Assembly: GCF_000527095.1 (NCBI RefSeq)
Contig: NZ_AZUN01000001.1
Coordinates: 868,001 to 932,000 of the forward strand
DNA: 64,000 nt
DNA from: Methylomicrobium lacus LW14
GTDB taxonomy: Bacteria; Pseudomonadota; Gammaproteobacteria; Methylococcales; Methylomonadaceae
Reading direction: 5' to 3'
The notes under the pieces were generated by a model, which worked only from the letters and a program-made list of their open reading frames with translations, did no database searches and had not been told where the DNA came from. This document shows positions 34,974 to 44,508 of the stretch, one piece after another. Made by a program: the position numbers and the translations under genes. How positions within the stretch are numbered: position 1 is the first letter of the stretch; each line of letters starts with the position of its first letter.

Positions 34974-35365
34974 GACGGGGTGGTTAATGGGGAGCGAGAT
35001 CGATGCCGGTGCTAATTAGAGCCAGTAAAGCAGAGTCAGTAAAGCGAAATTTGTTTTGAGATGGTTGTTCCAGGGCCTCAAGCAATAGTCCGGCGCTAAT
35101 CTTTTTTTGTCGAGGAGAGGCATTGGCTTCAATGATAAATTAAACGATGAAAAAAACAATACTGGCGGATAATTCTACCGTGAAAATCACAGCGTGTTGC
35201 GTTGTTGATGCCTTCAATGTTGCAAGCGGTCATTAGATGGGGTATGCGCTTTAATGCGGCCGTTGACGATAGGCGCTAGAGAATTTATGATGGACGTTCA
35301 ATGCTTCGGCTGAAGCCCAAGCCAAGCAGAGAACATTATAATTCTTGAGAACCGGGACGGTATCT
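34974..35365. other. 390-bp divergent intergenic region with a strong promoter
   Basis: The gap separates the PLP enzyme gene from the repeat protein gene. Apart from the sigma70-type promoter at 35263-35291, I see no gene. Local base composition is AT-rich around 35120-35180. Confidence 0.55.
35263..35291 (+). promoter_or_regulatory. sigma70-type promoter for the repeat-protein gene
   Basis: TTGACG at 35263-35268 and TATGAT at 35286-35291 are separated by 17 bp, which is a near-consensus -35/-10 pair at ideal spacing. It would give a leader of roughly 65 nt before the GTG at 35366. The leader contains a short hairpin (GCTTCGGCTGAAGC at about 35303). Confidence 0.65.
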
Positions 35366-36769
35366 GTGCAGTTCAAACATAAATTACTGAGTTGCGCCAT
35401 TGCTTTGGCGCTTGGCTGTGCTAGCGGTACCGTTTATCCGGTCGATCCGACACCTAATTCCAAACCCTTTGGCTTGTCGGGAACGACGGAGCATGGTTTT
35501 GTGAAACTTGCCGGTAGTCAGTCAGGTCAGTTCTTAGCCGTATGGGAAGGATACGGGCAAGGTAAAAACGTCATTTACGGTCGATATACGAATCAGGGTT
35601 CTACCGTAGGAGACGAAATTAAGATCGCCGAATCGAGCGATCCCACTATTTATTTGAGCCTCTGGCCCGGGCAAAAGTCGGTCGCAATGGATCCGCAAGG
35701 TGATGCGGTTGTCTGTTGGGAGGCTGACAATCTCAAAACATCAAGTACACAAATTTTCTGCCGGCTTATTCCCAAGGATTCTGCATCCAACATCGCCACG
35801 CCAACTATTTCGATCACTACCCCGAGATTGGTCGGGGGGTATTCGGTGGCGATGGATGGAAGTGGCAATTTTATTGTTGCCTGGATAAATTTCGACACCA
35901 ATGACGTGATGGCGAGGCGCTTCGCGGCCGATGGCACCGCAACGGGAGATGAATTCGTTGTGTCTGCGTATTCAGCTTTTGGAGGGCAGGTTTCTGTTGC
36001 GATGGATCACGACGGCGATGCGATTGTGGCGTGGCTAGCGACGAATGGCATCGTCGCCCGCCGGATCGACAAGGAAGGCCATATGCCGAGGGGCGGGTTT
36101 ATTGTTGACAGTACACCGGGCGGTTTATTTACTTCAAGCGCTAGCACGGTGTATTTTGTGGATAACCCTAGCGTCGCGATGGATGACGCCGGCAACTTCG
36201 CGGTGGCTTGGGAGCGTAACCGGACCGATACCCAAACGGATCTGAAATGTCACCCTGCGACCTCTCAAGGTCAAAAATACAACGAGTGTGAGTACGAGAC
36301 CTCTTCAGTGGATGCGACAGGCATATTCGCGCAGTGTTTCGACCTGAACGATAATGCGACCAATAAAAACAAGAAGACTCGGGACAAAGAAGATATCGCG
36401 ATACGTTTCAGAAAAAAACAGAGTCATTTCTATCCGGATATCGCGATGGATTCTGCCGGCGATTTCGTCGTCAGTTGGCAGCAGAAACAGGCGAACAAGC
36501 AGTGCTCCGACGAACGTGAAGAAATGTATTGTGCTGAGGTTTTGAGTGGACACAACATTTTTGCGAGAAAATACAATCGGTTAAAACATAGACTCGAAGG
36601 CGCTAAGATCGTTGTCACAAAATCCAAAAAGTTGCCATATAACACAGACTCTTCGGTAGTGCTCATCGATGGCGGCAGTTTCGAAGTGGGTTGGGCGGCC
36701 GTCAACGATACCGGCTCTGCCTTTGAGCGGAAAGCCTCGGCGAGGTTTTTTCCCGCCAAGAAAAAATAA
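35366..36769 (+). CDS. exported protein with six VAMD-type repeats
   Basis: From GTG at 35366 the product has 467 residues and begins with an export signal (QFKHKLLSCAIALALG). The rest is made of repeats of the type SVAMDxxGxFVVAW, whose coding sequences lie near 35680, 35845, 35993, 36171, 36440 and, degenerate, 36660. The segments between them are longer and variable. This spacing suggests a bladed beta-propeller or related secreted repeat fold. The cysteine before the cleavage site sits in a poor lipobox, so lipid attachment is unlikely. No enzyme motif was found. A decayed partial copy lies directly downstream, so the family has duplicated and decayed here. Confidence 0.6.
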   Translation: MQFKHKLLSCAIALALGCASGTVYPVDPTPNSKPFGLSGTTEHGFVKLAGSQSGQFLAVWEGYGQGKNVIYGRYTNQGSTVGDEIKIAESSDPTIYLSLWPGQKSVAMDPQGDAVVCWEADNLKTSSTQIFCRLIPKDSASNIATPTISITTPRLVGGYSVAMDGSGNFIVAWINFDTNDVMARRFAADGTATGDEFVVSAYSAFGGQVSVAMDHDGDAIVAWLATNGIVARRIDKEGHMPRGGFIVDSTPGGLFTSSASTVYFVDNPSVAMDDAGNFAVAWERNRTDTQTDLKCHPATSQGQKYNECEYETSSVDATGIFAQCFDLNDNATNKNKKTRDKEDIAIRFRKKQSHFYPDIAMDSAGDFVVSWQQKQANKQCSDEREEMYCAEVLSGHNIFARKYNRLKHRLEGAKIVVTKSKKLPYNTDSSVVLIDGGSFEVGWAAVNDTGSAFERKASARFFPAKKK

Positions 36770-36944
36770 TCCATAAACGCCTTGCAGATTATCGAGAGAG
36801 GGCGCGGCGGAACGCCCTTGTCTAGCATAGATAACGTTATGCTCAGATTCTGCTTATTTTCATGGCAATGGAATTCCAGGGATGACTGGCCAAAAAGATC
36901 CGAATCAAGAAAATCGCTAAACCGGTTAAGCTTATCAAGGATAA

Positions 36945-37100
36945 TCAGCGCCGTCGGTTGCGATGTTGGATGACGGCAGTTTTACCGTGCTCTGGACGCA
37001 AGGCGATTACGATGATGGGAGTTTATCGGCAACGGCCAGATTCGTTCCGGGTAAAAAGAAAAATGTAGGAGATCAGCAAAAGAGAGCCAATAATGATTGA
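36945..37100 (+). pseudogene. 3' remnant of a second VAMD-repeat gene
   Basis: The frame from 36945 reads APSVAMLDDGSFTVLWTQGD and then SLSATARFVPGKKK, which is clearly similar to the end of the intact repeat protein (VLIDGGSFEVGWAAV ... ASARFFPAKKK). A stop codon (TAA at 36942) cuts it upstream, and no export signal or earlier repeats are present. The stretch 36770-36944 may be further decayed sequence. This looks like the tail of a tandem duplicate. Its stop codon overlaps the start of the next pseudogene. Confidence 0.65.
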
Positions 37101-37975
37101 ACAAAAAGATCCGAACCGTATGATCCGCTGCGACATGCAGCCCGGTTTTTTCGAATGGATGCGCGATCATCCGGTCAGTCTGGCGGTGACGACCTATCAG
37201 GCCGGAAAACTGCTGTTTCTCGGCTGGAACGGCAACACGGTATCGTTGCATGCCAAAAATTTCAGCAAGGCCATGGGCCTGGATGTGTCGGAGGACGGCA
37301 GTCTGGCACTGGCGACGCGGGATGAAATCCGTTTGTTTCGGAACGATCACTTGCTGGCGCCGGATTGCAATCCGAACAAACCCGGTTACTATGATGCGCT
37401 GTTTTTGCCGCGCGTCAGTTATTTTACCGGCAACCTGTTTGCGCACGATCTGGCTTTCGTCAAGGATGAAATCTGGTTTGTGAATACCCGTTTTTCCTGC
37501 CTGGCGACGGCCAGCGGCGCTCACGGTTTCGAGCCGCGTTGGCACAAAAATCGGCTTTGGCTGTTGAATTCGGGGTAGGGGGAACTGCTGATGCTGAAAT
37601 TACGGGGGCAGGCGGAGACCGTTTGCAAGCTGCCCGCTTATTTGAGGGGATTGGCGTTTTTTGACGATTGCGATCGTCGGCTTGTGCAAGATTCGTGAGA
37701 AGAAAACATTCGGCGGCATGCCGGTCGAGGAGCGGGTCGGCCAATTAGTGTGCGGTATCGCGATCGTCGATTTGGTTCGCCGGGAGTGTGTCGGCATCTT
37801 CGAATTTACCGACGGCGTCGATGAAATTTACGATATCCGCGTTCTGGACGGCATCCGGCAGCCTAACTTGTTTCTTTGGGATGAAGATCCGGCAGAAGAG
37901 GCCATTACCGCTCCGGAATTCTCTTATTGGGTTCGCGAAGAATCGGCTCCGGCCGTTGCCGCGGCAGACGCGTAA
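37093..37975 (+). pseudogene. decayed TIGR03032 family gene
   Basis: The first part (37093-37578) has the family start PGFFEWMRDHPVSLAVTTYQ, with AGKLLFLGW and VNTRFSCLAT. It then goes from GFEPRW directly to HKNRLWLLNSG, although relatives have about 45 residues between these, so an internal deletion between two PRW-type sites is likely. A TAG follows at 37576-37578 (relatives continue SG-x-GELL). Near 37660 a frameshift is needed to reach VGLCKIREKKTFGGMPVEER and the C-terminus ending at 37975. At least three lesions therefore make it a pseudogene. TIGR03032 proteins have no established function. Confidence 0.83.
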
Positions 37976-37980
37976 ACAAA

Positions 37981-38009
37981 AGTCCGGGCATGTTTTATAT
38001 GCCCGGACT
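37981..38009 (-). terminator. intrinsic terminator of pepN
   Basis: A perfect 11-bp stem (AGTCCGGGCAT / ATGCCCGGACT) with a 7-nt loop lies 16 bp after the pepN stop codon. On the minus strand it is followed by TTTGTTT, as expected for a rho-independent terminator. It also separates the plus-strand pseudogene from pepN. Confidence 0.85.
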
Positions 38010-38024
38010 GCACGGCTGATCTGA

Positions 38025-40673
38025 TCAAGCCAAACTCTTCACCGCCACTTCATACACATCCTTCGAAATCGCCGGGGTCGAAATGATCCGTTCCAGTTGC
38101 GCTTTCATCAATCCCTGCCGCTTCTCGTCATAACGCCGCCAGGAGGTCAGCGCACCGACCATGCGCGAGGCGACCTGCGGGTTCAGGCTGTTCAGTTCAA
38201 TAATTCGGTCGGCGAGGAATTGATAACCCTGGCCGCTGGCGGCATGGAAGTGCAGCGGATTCGATTGCGAGAAGGCGCCGATCAAGGATCTGACCCGGTT
38301 CGGATTCTTGATGTCGAAGGCCGGATGGTCGAGCAGGTCGAGCACCTTGGCGTAAGTGCCCGGCAGCGGACTGGTCGCCTGGGTCGTGAACCATTTGTCG
38401 ATGACCAGCGCCTCGTGCCGCCATTGATGGTAAAAACTGTCCAGGCATTGCTGGCTGGCCGGATGCGGATGGTCCACGATCACGGTCAGCGCGGACAGTT
38501 GGTCGGTCATGTTCTTCGCGTTGTTGAATTGCTGCAACGACCAATGCTGCACCCAGTCCGCATCGAGCCTTGCGAGGTAAGCCAGGCAGGTGTTTTTGAT
38601 GCGGCGACGGCCGATCGCGCCGGCATCGAATTGGCCGGATTCATCGCGGTGATGTTGCAGATAGAGCGCTTCGAGCGATTCGCGCAGCTGTTCCGCGAGC
38701 GCTTTCGCGACCGCTTCGCGCGCAAAATGAATCGCCTCGACATCGACCACACGCATTTGCTCGGTCAGATAGAGTTCCGACGGCAGCGTCATCAACAATG
38801 AAAAATAGGACAAGTCCTCCCACGGGTGCTCCAGCACCTTTTTATAGGCGTCGATCAGCAGCGGGTTGACGGCCAGTTCTGCGCCGTCCTGATAATCGAC
38901 GATCAGCCCCGAGATCACCTGCACGGCCAGTTGCTGGCCGGCGTCCCAGCGGTTGAAGGTATCCGGGTCATGGCTGAGCAGGAACGCCAGTTCATCGAGC
39001 GGCCGATTCATCGCCAGTTTGACCGGCGCGGAAAAGCCGCGGAGTACAGAAACGACGGGTTCTTCATTGAGGTCCGTCAAGACGAAGGTCTGTTCTGGCT
39101 GCGTCAATTGCAGCACGACCTGTTCGGCCGCTTCGCCGTCTTGCAAACGGCAAAGAGCCGGCGAGCCGTCCTTGTTGATCAGGCCGGTCGTGACCGGAAT
39201 CAAGAGAGGCTCCTTGGCCGGTTGCCCCGGCGTCGGCGGGCAGTATTGCGAGAAGGTCAGAGACAGCGTTTTTTGCGCGGCGTCATAGTGCTGCGCAACG
39301 TTGATAACCGGCGTGCCGGCCTGCGCATACCAGCGGCGGAACTGGCTCAAATCGGCGCCGCACGCGGCTTCCATCGCGCTGACGAAATCGTCGCAGGTGA
39401 CCGCCTGGCCGTCATGGCGTTCGAAATACAGATCGCTGCCTTTCCGGAAGCCTTCCGCGCCGAGCAGCGTGTGCAGCATGCGCACGATTTCGGCGCCTTT
39501 TTCATACACGGTCAGCGTATAAAAATTGTTGATTTCGATATAGGCATCGGGCCGGATCGGATGCGCCAGAGGGCCTGCGTCCTCGGCGAACTGGCGGGTG
39601 CGCAGCATGTTCACGTCTTCGATGCGCTTGACCGCTTTGGAGGTGCGATCGCCGGTGAATTCCTGGTCGCGGAATACCGTAAAGCCTTCCTTCAGGCTGA
39701 GCTGAAACCAGTCGCGGCAGGTGATCCGGTTGCCGGTCCAGTTGTGGAAATACTCATGGCCGATCACGCCCTCGATGTGTTCGTAGTCGGCATCGGTCGC
39801 GGTATCGGGCCGCGCCAGCACGAACTTGGTATTGAACACGTTCAGCCCCTTGTTTTCCATCGCGCCCATGTTGAAATGGCTGACCGCGACGATCATGTAG
39901 AGGTCCAGATCGTATTCGCGGCCGTAGACGGCTTCGTCCCACGCCATCGCGTTTTTGAGCGACTGCATCGCATGGCCGCATTTATCCAGGTCGTGTTTCT
40001 CGACGAAGATTTGCAGCGTGATGTCGCGGCCCGAAACGGTCGTGAAACGGTCTTCGATGCAGTCGAGCTGGCCCGCGACCAGCGCGAACAAATAGCAGGG
40101 TTTCTTGAACGGATCCTTCCAGGTCACCCAATGCCGGTTGTCCGGCAAGTCGCCGTGGCCGACCTTGTTGCCGTTCGACAGCAGCACCGGGAAACGGTCC
40201 TTGTCGGCGGTGATCGTGGTCGTGAATACGGCCATCACATCGGGCCTGTCCAGGAAATAAGTGATTTTCCTAAAACCTTCGGCCTCGCATTGCGTGCACA
40301 GCATGCCGTTCGACAGATACAGGCCTTCGAGCGCGGTATTGGCCTCGGGATCGATCACGTTTTCGATCGTCAGCACGAAACTGCGCTGCTGCGGCACGTC
40401 TTGAATGATCAATGAGTCCGGCGTTTGCAGATAGTCTTTGTCGCTCAACTCGTTGTCTTCGTTCAACACAACCCGAATCAGTTGCAGATTTTCGCCGGCC
40501 AGGGTCAATGAGGTATCGCTGGAGCGGCTGGCCGGATTCCGGCACAGCGTCAGCCGGGAGACGACGCGCGTGTTGCGCTCGTCCAGCGTGAAATTCAGGT
40601 CGACATTCTGAATCAGGTAGTCCGGTACGGTGTAGTCTTTTAAATAAACGGTCCTGGGATTGGCGTCGCGCAT
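38025..40673 (-). CDS. pepN: aminopeptidase N
   Basis: PepN is an M1 zinc aminopeptidase that removes N-terminal residues from peptides in the cytoplasm. From the ATG at 40673 it has 882 residues, the usual length. Family features are GAMENKGLNVFN near 288-299 (substrate binding), the zinc motif HEYFHNWTGNRITCRDWFQL with HEXXH and the second Glu 18 residues on (near KEGFTVFRDQEF), and the C-terminal PepN helical domains. The frame is open to 40763, but the extra 30 residues are unlike the family. It is followed by a strong terminator at 37981-38009. Confidence 0.95.
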   Translation of the reverse strand: MRDANPRTVYLKDYTVPDYLIQNVDLNFTLDERNTRVVSRLTLCRNPASRSSDTSLTLAGENLQLIRVVLNEDNELSDKDYLQTPDSLIIQDVPQQRSFVLTIENVIDPEANTALEGLYLSNGMLCTQCEAEGFRKITYFLDRPDVMAVFTTTITADKDRFPVLLSNGNKVGHGDLPDNRHWVTWKDPFKKPCYLFALVAGQLDCIEDRFTTVSGRDITLQIFVEKHDLDKCGHAMQSLKNAMAWDEAVYGREYDLDLYMIVAVSHFNMGAMENKGLNVFNTKFVLARPDTATDADYEHIEGVIGHEYFHNWTGNRITCRDWFQLSLKEGFTVFRDQEFTGDRTSKAVKRIEDVNMLRTRQFAEDAGPLAHPIRPDAYIEINNFYTLTVYEKGAEIVRMLHTLLGAEGFRKGSDLYFERHDGQAVTCDDFVSAMEAACGADLSQFRRWYAQAGTPVINVAQHYDAAQKTLSLTFSQYCPPTPGQPAKEPLLIPVTTGLINKDGSPALCRLQDGEAAEQVVLQLTQPEQTFVLTDLNEEPVVSVLRGFSAPVKLAMNRPLDELAFLLSHDPDTFNRWDAGQQLAVQVISGLIVDYQDGAELAVNPLLIDAYKKVLEHPWEDLSYFSLLMTLPSELYLTEQMRVVDVEAIHFAREAVAKALAEQLRESLEALYLQHHRDESGQFDAGAIGRRRIKNTCLAYLARLDADWVQHWSLQQFNNAKNMTDQLSALTVIVDHPHPASQQCLDSFYHQWRHEALVIDKWFTTQATSPLPGTYAKVLDLLDHPAFDIKNPNRVRSLIGAFSQSNPLHFHAASGQGYQFLADRIIELNSLNPQVASRMVGALTSWRRYDEKRQGLMKAQLERIISTPAISKDVYEVAVKSLA

Positions 40674-40894
40674 GGTTGTACGTTCAAAAAGTGATAAATA
40701 CCGTGAGTGTAACGAAATCCCCGGCAAACGCAACTTTTTGCGGTGGAGAGTTCTCTCTTGCATTAATCTCCTGCATCATGGCATGCCCATTCTTAAAGTC
40801 CGAGGAGAAATACGGCTATAATCAGCCGGCCTATTGGGCTTGTTTATTTCATCTCGGATGGTGCCCATCAGTCGCCTTTTTACACATCGTTTCC

Positions 40895-42301
40895 ATGGAT
40901 CAACTTAAGAGCTTATCGACGAATCTTCTAAATGGCTTGCGCCTGGCGTGTTTCGGCAAATGCCAGCTTGAATGCTTCATTTTTAACCGCGATCAGTGGC
41001 TGCTGCTTCTGGTTGTCGGTCTGCTCTTGGAAATCGGCTCAGGCTACCTGCTGAATCTGCCGAGGCCGGAATTTCAGATTTACGCGTTGCCGGTCTATAC
41101 CTTCGATCTGGCGTGTTTTTTGATTGCTATTTGGCTGGACGCGAAGATCATCCGGCGCGAACATGTGGCATTGCAGATCGGCATCGTGATTTACAGCCTG
41201 GCGCCGGAGTTGATCCTGCTGCAAACGGTGGTGCGCTATATCAATCAGTATGAGTTTGCCGAATGGCCGGATCTTGGGCTGTGGTTCGAGTGCCTGACTG
41301 GCGTTTATGCTGTGATTCTGTTTGGCCGCGCGTTGTTTCTGGTTTGCGGCCGGCTGCCTGCGGCCGCGATCAGCGCCGCGCTGGTGCTGCTGTCAACCGG
41401 CCCCGGCGAATGGTGGTTTGCCGATTACCGCGATTTTTGGTATTCCCCCGAACAACAGGAAGCACAAGACGGCGAACCTGATGCAAGGTACAAGGCGCTG
41501 GATGCCGAAGCGCTGCTGTACCGGCAGCCGGTCCTGCTCGACGACACCCTGAACCGTCTGCGTCCCGAGCGCAAAAAACACGTCGATCTGTTTTATGTCG
41601 GTTTTGCGGGGTTTGCGACCGAAGATGTGTTTGCGGTCGAAGCGGACTATATCAAACGCCTTTTCGACGAGCGTTTCGGCACGGCAGGGCATTCGGTGAG
41701 TCTGGTCAATCATCTCGATACGCTTGAGGACACGCCGCTGGCGACCGCGACCAATCTTGAGACGACCTTGAAACGCGTCGGCAAGGTCATGAACCGCGAT
41801 GAAGACGTGCTGTTCTTGTATCTGACCAGTCACGGCAGCAGCGATCATAAGCTGGCGGTCGAGTTTTGGCCGCTGCCGTTGAACGACCTGACGCCCGAAC
41901 GGCTGAAGGCGATGCTCGATAAGGCCGGCATCAAATGGCGCGTGATCGTGGTGTCGGCCTGTTATTCCGGCGGCTTTGTCGATGCGCTGAAAGGGCCGAA
42001 CACGCTGGTCGCGACCGCCGCGGCTGCCAACCGCACTTCGTTCGGCTGCGGCTCCGAATCGGATTTCACCTATTTCGGCGAAGCGGTATTCAAGGAACAG
42101 TTGCAGAATCGGTTTTCGTTGATCTCGGCATTCAAGGACGCCGCGGTTTCGATTGCCAAACGCGAGCAGCAGGAGCAACTGGAAGCGTCCAAGCCGCAAT
42201 TGTCGGTCGGTCCATCGATAGCGCCGCATCTTGCAGCGCTCGAAAAATCGCTAACCCGACATCAATGCGAAGCCGAGCGGGGCAAGGGGAAGGCGTGCTG
42301 A
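40895..42301 (+). CDS. membrane-anchored C13 (legumain/caspase-like) peptidase
   Basis: From the ATG at 40895 the protein has 468 residues. Residues about 30-180 hold four to five hydrophobic helices (DQWLLLLVVGLLLEIGSGYL is the first). The C-terminal half is a C13 peptidase domain: VDLFYVGFAGFATEDVF begins it, the catalytic His is in FLYLTSHGSSDHKLAV, and the catalytic Cys is in IVVSACYSGGFVDAL. C13 members cleave after Asn or Asp or act as GPI transamidases in eukaryotes; the role of bacterial membrane forms is unknown. A Glu/Gln-rich tail ends the protein. It diverges from pepN with 220 bp between the starts. Confidence 0.8.
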   Translation: MDQLKSLSTNLLNGLRLACFGKCQLECFIFNRDQWLLLLVVGLLLEIGSGYLLNLPRPEFQIYALPVYTFDLACFLIAIWLDAKIIRREHVALQIGIVIYSLAPELILLQTVVRYINQYEFAEWPDLGLWFECLTGVYAVILFGRALFLVCGRLPAAAISAALVLLSTGPGEWWFADYRDFWYSPEQQEAQDGEPDARYKALDAEALLYRQPVLLDDTLNRLRPERKKHVDLFYVGFAGFATEDVFAVEADYIKRLFDERFGTAGHSVSLVNHLDTLEDTPLATATNLETTLKRVGKVMNRDEDVLFLYLTSHGSSDHKLAVEFWPLPLNDLTPERLKAMLDKAGIKWRVIVVSACYSGGFVDALKGPNTLVATAAAANRTSFGCGSESDFTYFGEAVFKEQLQNRFSLISAFKDAAVSIAKREQQEQLEASKPQLSVGPSIAPHLAALEKSLTRHQCEAERGKGKAC

Positions 42302-42580
42302 ATGCGCGAACTGGCGTCGAGCATTGTGCCAAACAATGTTACAATAGCCGCCATTCACGACACGCGATTATCCGCTTTCATCCACACAGCTTGCGCTTTT
42401 CCGTCAATTCAAGCCTCATTGCCGCCACTCCTGATTCCAAAACTTGCGGTTGCGTTGCAGGAAGCACTGAACTATCGATGCCTTCAGATTACAAATATTC
42501 ATTAAACCCGGCGTTATGCCGCATAATGCGGCCGATACCGGCTAAGTCCGTTTTTAGCCTTAACCGAGCCAGTCGCCTCA

Positions 42581-43960
42581 ATGCCTCAAGCTAATTTGCG
42601 CAAGGTTTCCTTGCCGTATTTCGCGGATAGCGCCGCGTTGTTTTCGTCGATCGCAGGAAAGCCCTGGGCGGTTTTTTTGGACAGCGGCTATCCGGCTTGC
42701 ACTTTGGACCGTTACGATATTCTCGTGGCCGATCCGGTGTGCACCTTGGTCACACGCGGAGGAATCACCGAAATTACCCGCAACGGCCACACCATGCCGT
42801 CGGCAGACGACCCTTTCGATTTGGTCAAGCATGAGCTGGGCAAAATCCGGCAGACGAAGAATGAATTACCGTTTAAAGGCGGAGCAATCGGCTATTTCGC
42901 CTACGATCTGTCGAGACGGGTCGAACGCCTCGACAGCACCGCCGCCGATCTGGAGCGGATTCCGGAAATGGCGGTCGGCATTTATGAATGGGCCGTCGTC
43001 GTCGATCATCGCGAGCAAAAAAGTTATCTGGCCGGCATCGCGCGCGATCCGGAATACTGGCAGAGCCTGATCGATCAGTTCAGCCGCTTGCCGGATGAGC
43101 GCTCGGCAGCCCCGTTCCGAGTGCTCGGCGCGATCAAGACCAACATGGACAAGACCGGTTATTTCCGGGCTTTCGATCGAATCAAACATTACCTGGCCGA
43201 AGGCGATTGTTATCAAATCAATCTTTCGCAGCGGTTTTCGGCTTTATGTGCGGGCGATCCGTGGACCGCTTATCGTAAATTGCGCGAATTGAATGCCGCA
43301 CCGTTCAGCGCCTATCTGAATCTGCCCGATGTGCAGGTGCTGAGTTCTTCGCCCGAATGTTTTTTACGTTTGATAAACGGCAAGGTAACCACCAAACCCA
43401 TCAAAGGCACGCGGCCGCGCAAGGCCGACGAGAACGAGGATCTTCTGCAAATGGAGATTCTAAAGAACAGCCCGAAGGACCGCGCCGAAAACCTGATGAT
43501 CGTCGATCTGTTGCGCAACGACATCGGCAAGACCTGCAAGCAGGGATCGGTCAGGGTGCCGAAGATTTTCGCTGTCGAGAGCTATGCGACCGTGCACCAT
43601 CTGGTCAGCACGGTGACCGGCCTGTTGGCGGACGGCAAGCATGCGCTCGATCTGCTGAAACATTGTTTTCCGGGCGGCTCGATCACCGGCGCGCCGAAAA
43701 TCCGCGCGATGGAAATCATCGAGGAACTCGAACCCTGCCGGCGCGGCGTCTATTGCGGATCGATCGGCTATATCGGTTTCGACGGCAACATGGACAGCAA
43801 TATCGCGATACGGACGCTGGTGCATTCGGACGGCGAGATCCGCTTCTGGGCCGGCGGCGGCATCGTGAACGATTCGGTCGCCGAAGAGGAATATCAGGAA
43901 TGTTTTGACAAGGCCGCGGCCTTGCTCGACCTGCTCAGGCAGTTTTCGGATACACGATGA
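42581..43960 (+). CDS. pabB: aminodeoxychorismate synthase component I
   Basis: PabB converts chorismate and ammonia to 4-amino-4-deoxychorismate, the precursor of p-aminobenzoate. The 459-residue protein has the chorismate-enzyme domain: INLSQRFSA near residue 210, PIKGTRPR near 269-276 (Lys rather than Ala, as in PabB and unlike TrpE), DLLRNDIGKTCKQGSV, and GSITGAPKIRAMEIIEELE. p-Aminobenzoate is needed for folate and, in methylotrophs, also for tetrahydromethanopterin. The gene overlaps the next one by 4 bp (ATGA), so the two are translationally coupled. No pabA gene is seen. Confidence 0.92.
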   Translation: MPQANLRKVSLPYFADSAALFSSIAGKPWAVFLDSGYPACTLDRYDILVADPVCTLVTRGGITEITRNGHTMPSADDPFDLVKHELGKIRQTKNELPFKGGAIGYFAYDLSRRVERLDSTAADLERIPEMAVGIYEWAVVVDHREQKSYLAGIARDPEYWQSLIDQFSRLPDERSAAPFRVLGAIKTNMDKTGYFRAFDRIKHYLAEGDCYQINLSQRFSALCAGDPWTAYRKLRELNAAPFSAYLNLPDVQVLSSSPECFLRLINGKVTTKPIKGTRPRKADENEDLLQMEILKNSPKDRAENLMIVDLLRNDIGKTCKQGSVRVPKIFAVESYATVHHLVSTVTGLLADGKHALDLLKHCFPGGSITGAPKIRAMEIIEELEPCRRGVYCGSIGYIGFDGNMDSNIAIRTLVHSDGEIRFWAGGGIVNDSVAEEEYQECFDKAAALLDLLRQFSDTR

Positions 43961-44508
43961 TCGTCATCAAACTCGGCGGCAGTCTCGCGGCGACCGGCAC
44001 CTTGGCCGATTGTCTCGATGCGATAGAGCGGAAATTCGGGGGCAGGGCGGTCGTGGTGGTGCCGGGCGGCGGCCTGTTTGCGGATCAGGTCCGGTTTGCG
44101 CAGCAGCAGTGGCAGTTTGACGACGTGACCGCGCACCGGATGGCGCTCCTGGCGATGCAGCAGATGGCGCTGCTGTTTAACGGCTTGAAACCAAATTGGA
44201 CTATCATCCCGCGTATCGCCGATCTGCAAGACCATCCGGCAACCCGGATTTGGTCGCCGGATCCGGATGAACTCGATCAGGCCGGGATTCCGGCCAGCTG
44301 GGACATCACCTCGGACAGTCTCGCGACCTGGCTCGCCGAGCAGATTTCGGCGGAGGAATTAATCCTGGTAAAATCGGCCCCGATCGAAGGGAGCGAAAGC
44401 CTAGAGGAGCTGGCCGCGCGGCAGATTGTCGACAAGGCGTTTTGGGATTACGCGGCGGACGCGCTTTTTAAAATTACCATCATCAATCAACACACATTGA
44501 ATGGCTGA
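43957..44508 (+). CDS. amino-acid-kinase family protein (Orf17/MfnE-like)
   Basis: This 183-residue protein is a short amino-acid-kinase-fold enzyme: VIKLGGSLAATG at residues 3-14 is the phosphate-binding Lys loop, VVVVPGGGLFADQVR follows, and DITSDSLATWLAEQI plus LILVKSAPIEG match the C-terminal part. Methylotrophs encode such proteins as Orf17 of the tetrahydromethanopterin gene set, and archaeal MfnE phosphorylates a furan intermediate of methanofuran synthesis. Identification with that group is inferred from size, motifs and the pabB neighbour, because pterin cofactor synthesis also needs p-aminobenzoate. Other small-molecule kinases are possible. It overlaps the DUF2959 gene by 8 bp. Confidence 0.65.
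   Translation: MIVIKLGGSLAATGTLADCLDAIERKFGGRAVVVVPGGGLFADQVRFAQQQWQFDDVTAHRMALLAMQQMALLFNGLKPNWTIIPRIADLQDHPATRIWSPDPDELDQAGIPASWDITSDSLATWLAEQISAEELILVKSAPIEGSESLEELAARQIVDKAFWDYAADALFKITIINQHTLNG

Noticed and set aside
38826..40415. 529-codon open frame on the plus strand opposite pepN
   Set aside because: Complete overlap with PepN, whose motifs are conserved; the product is low in recognisable structure and rich in Arg, Asp and Gln.
42302..42580. Small ORFs between the C13 peptidase gene and pabB
   Set aside because: No Shine-Dalgarno sequence, no conserved pattern, and the space fits a promoter region.
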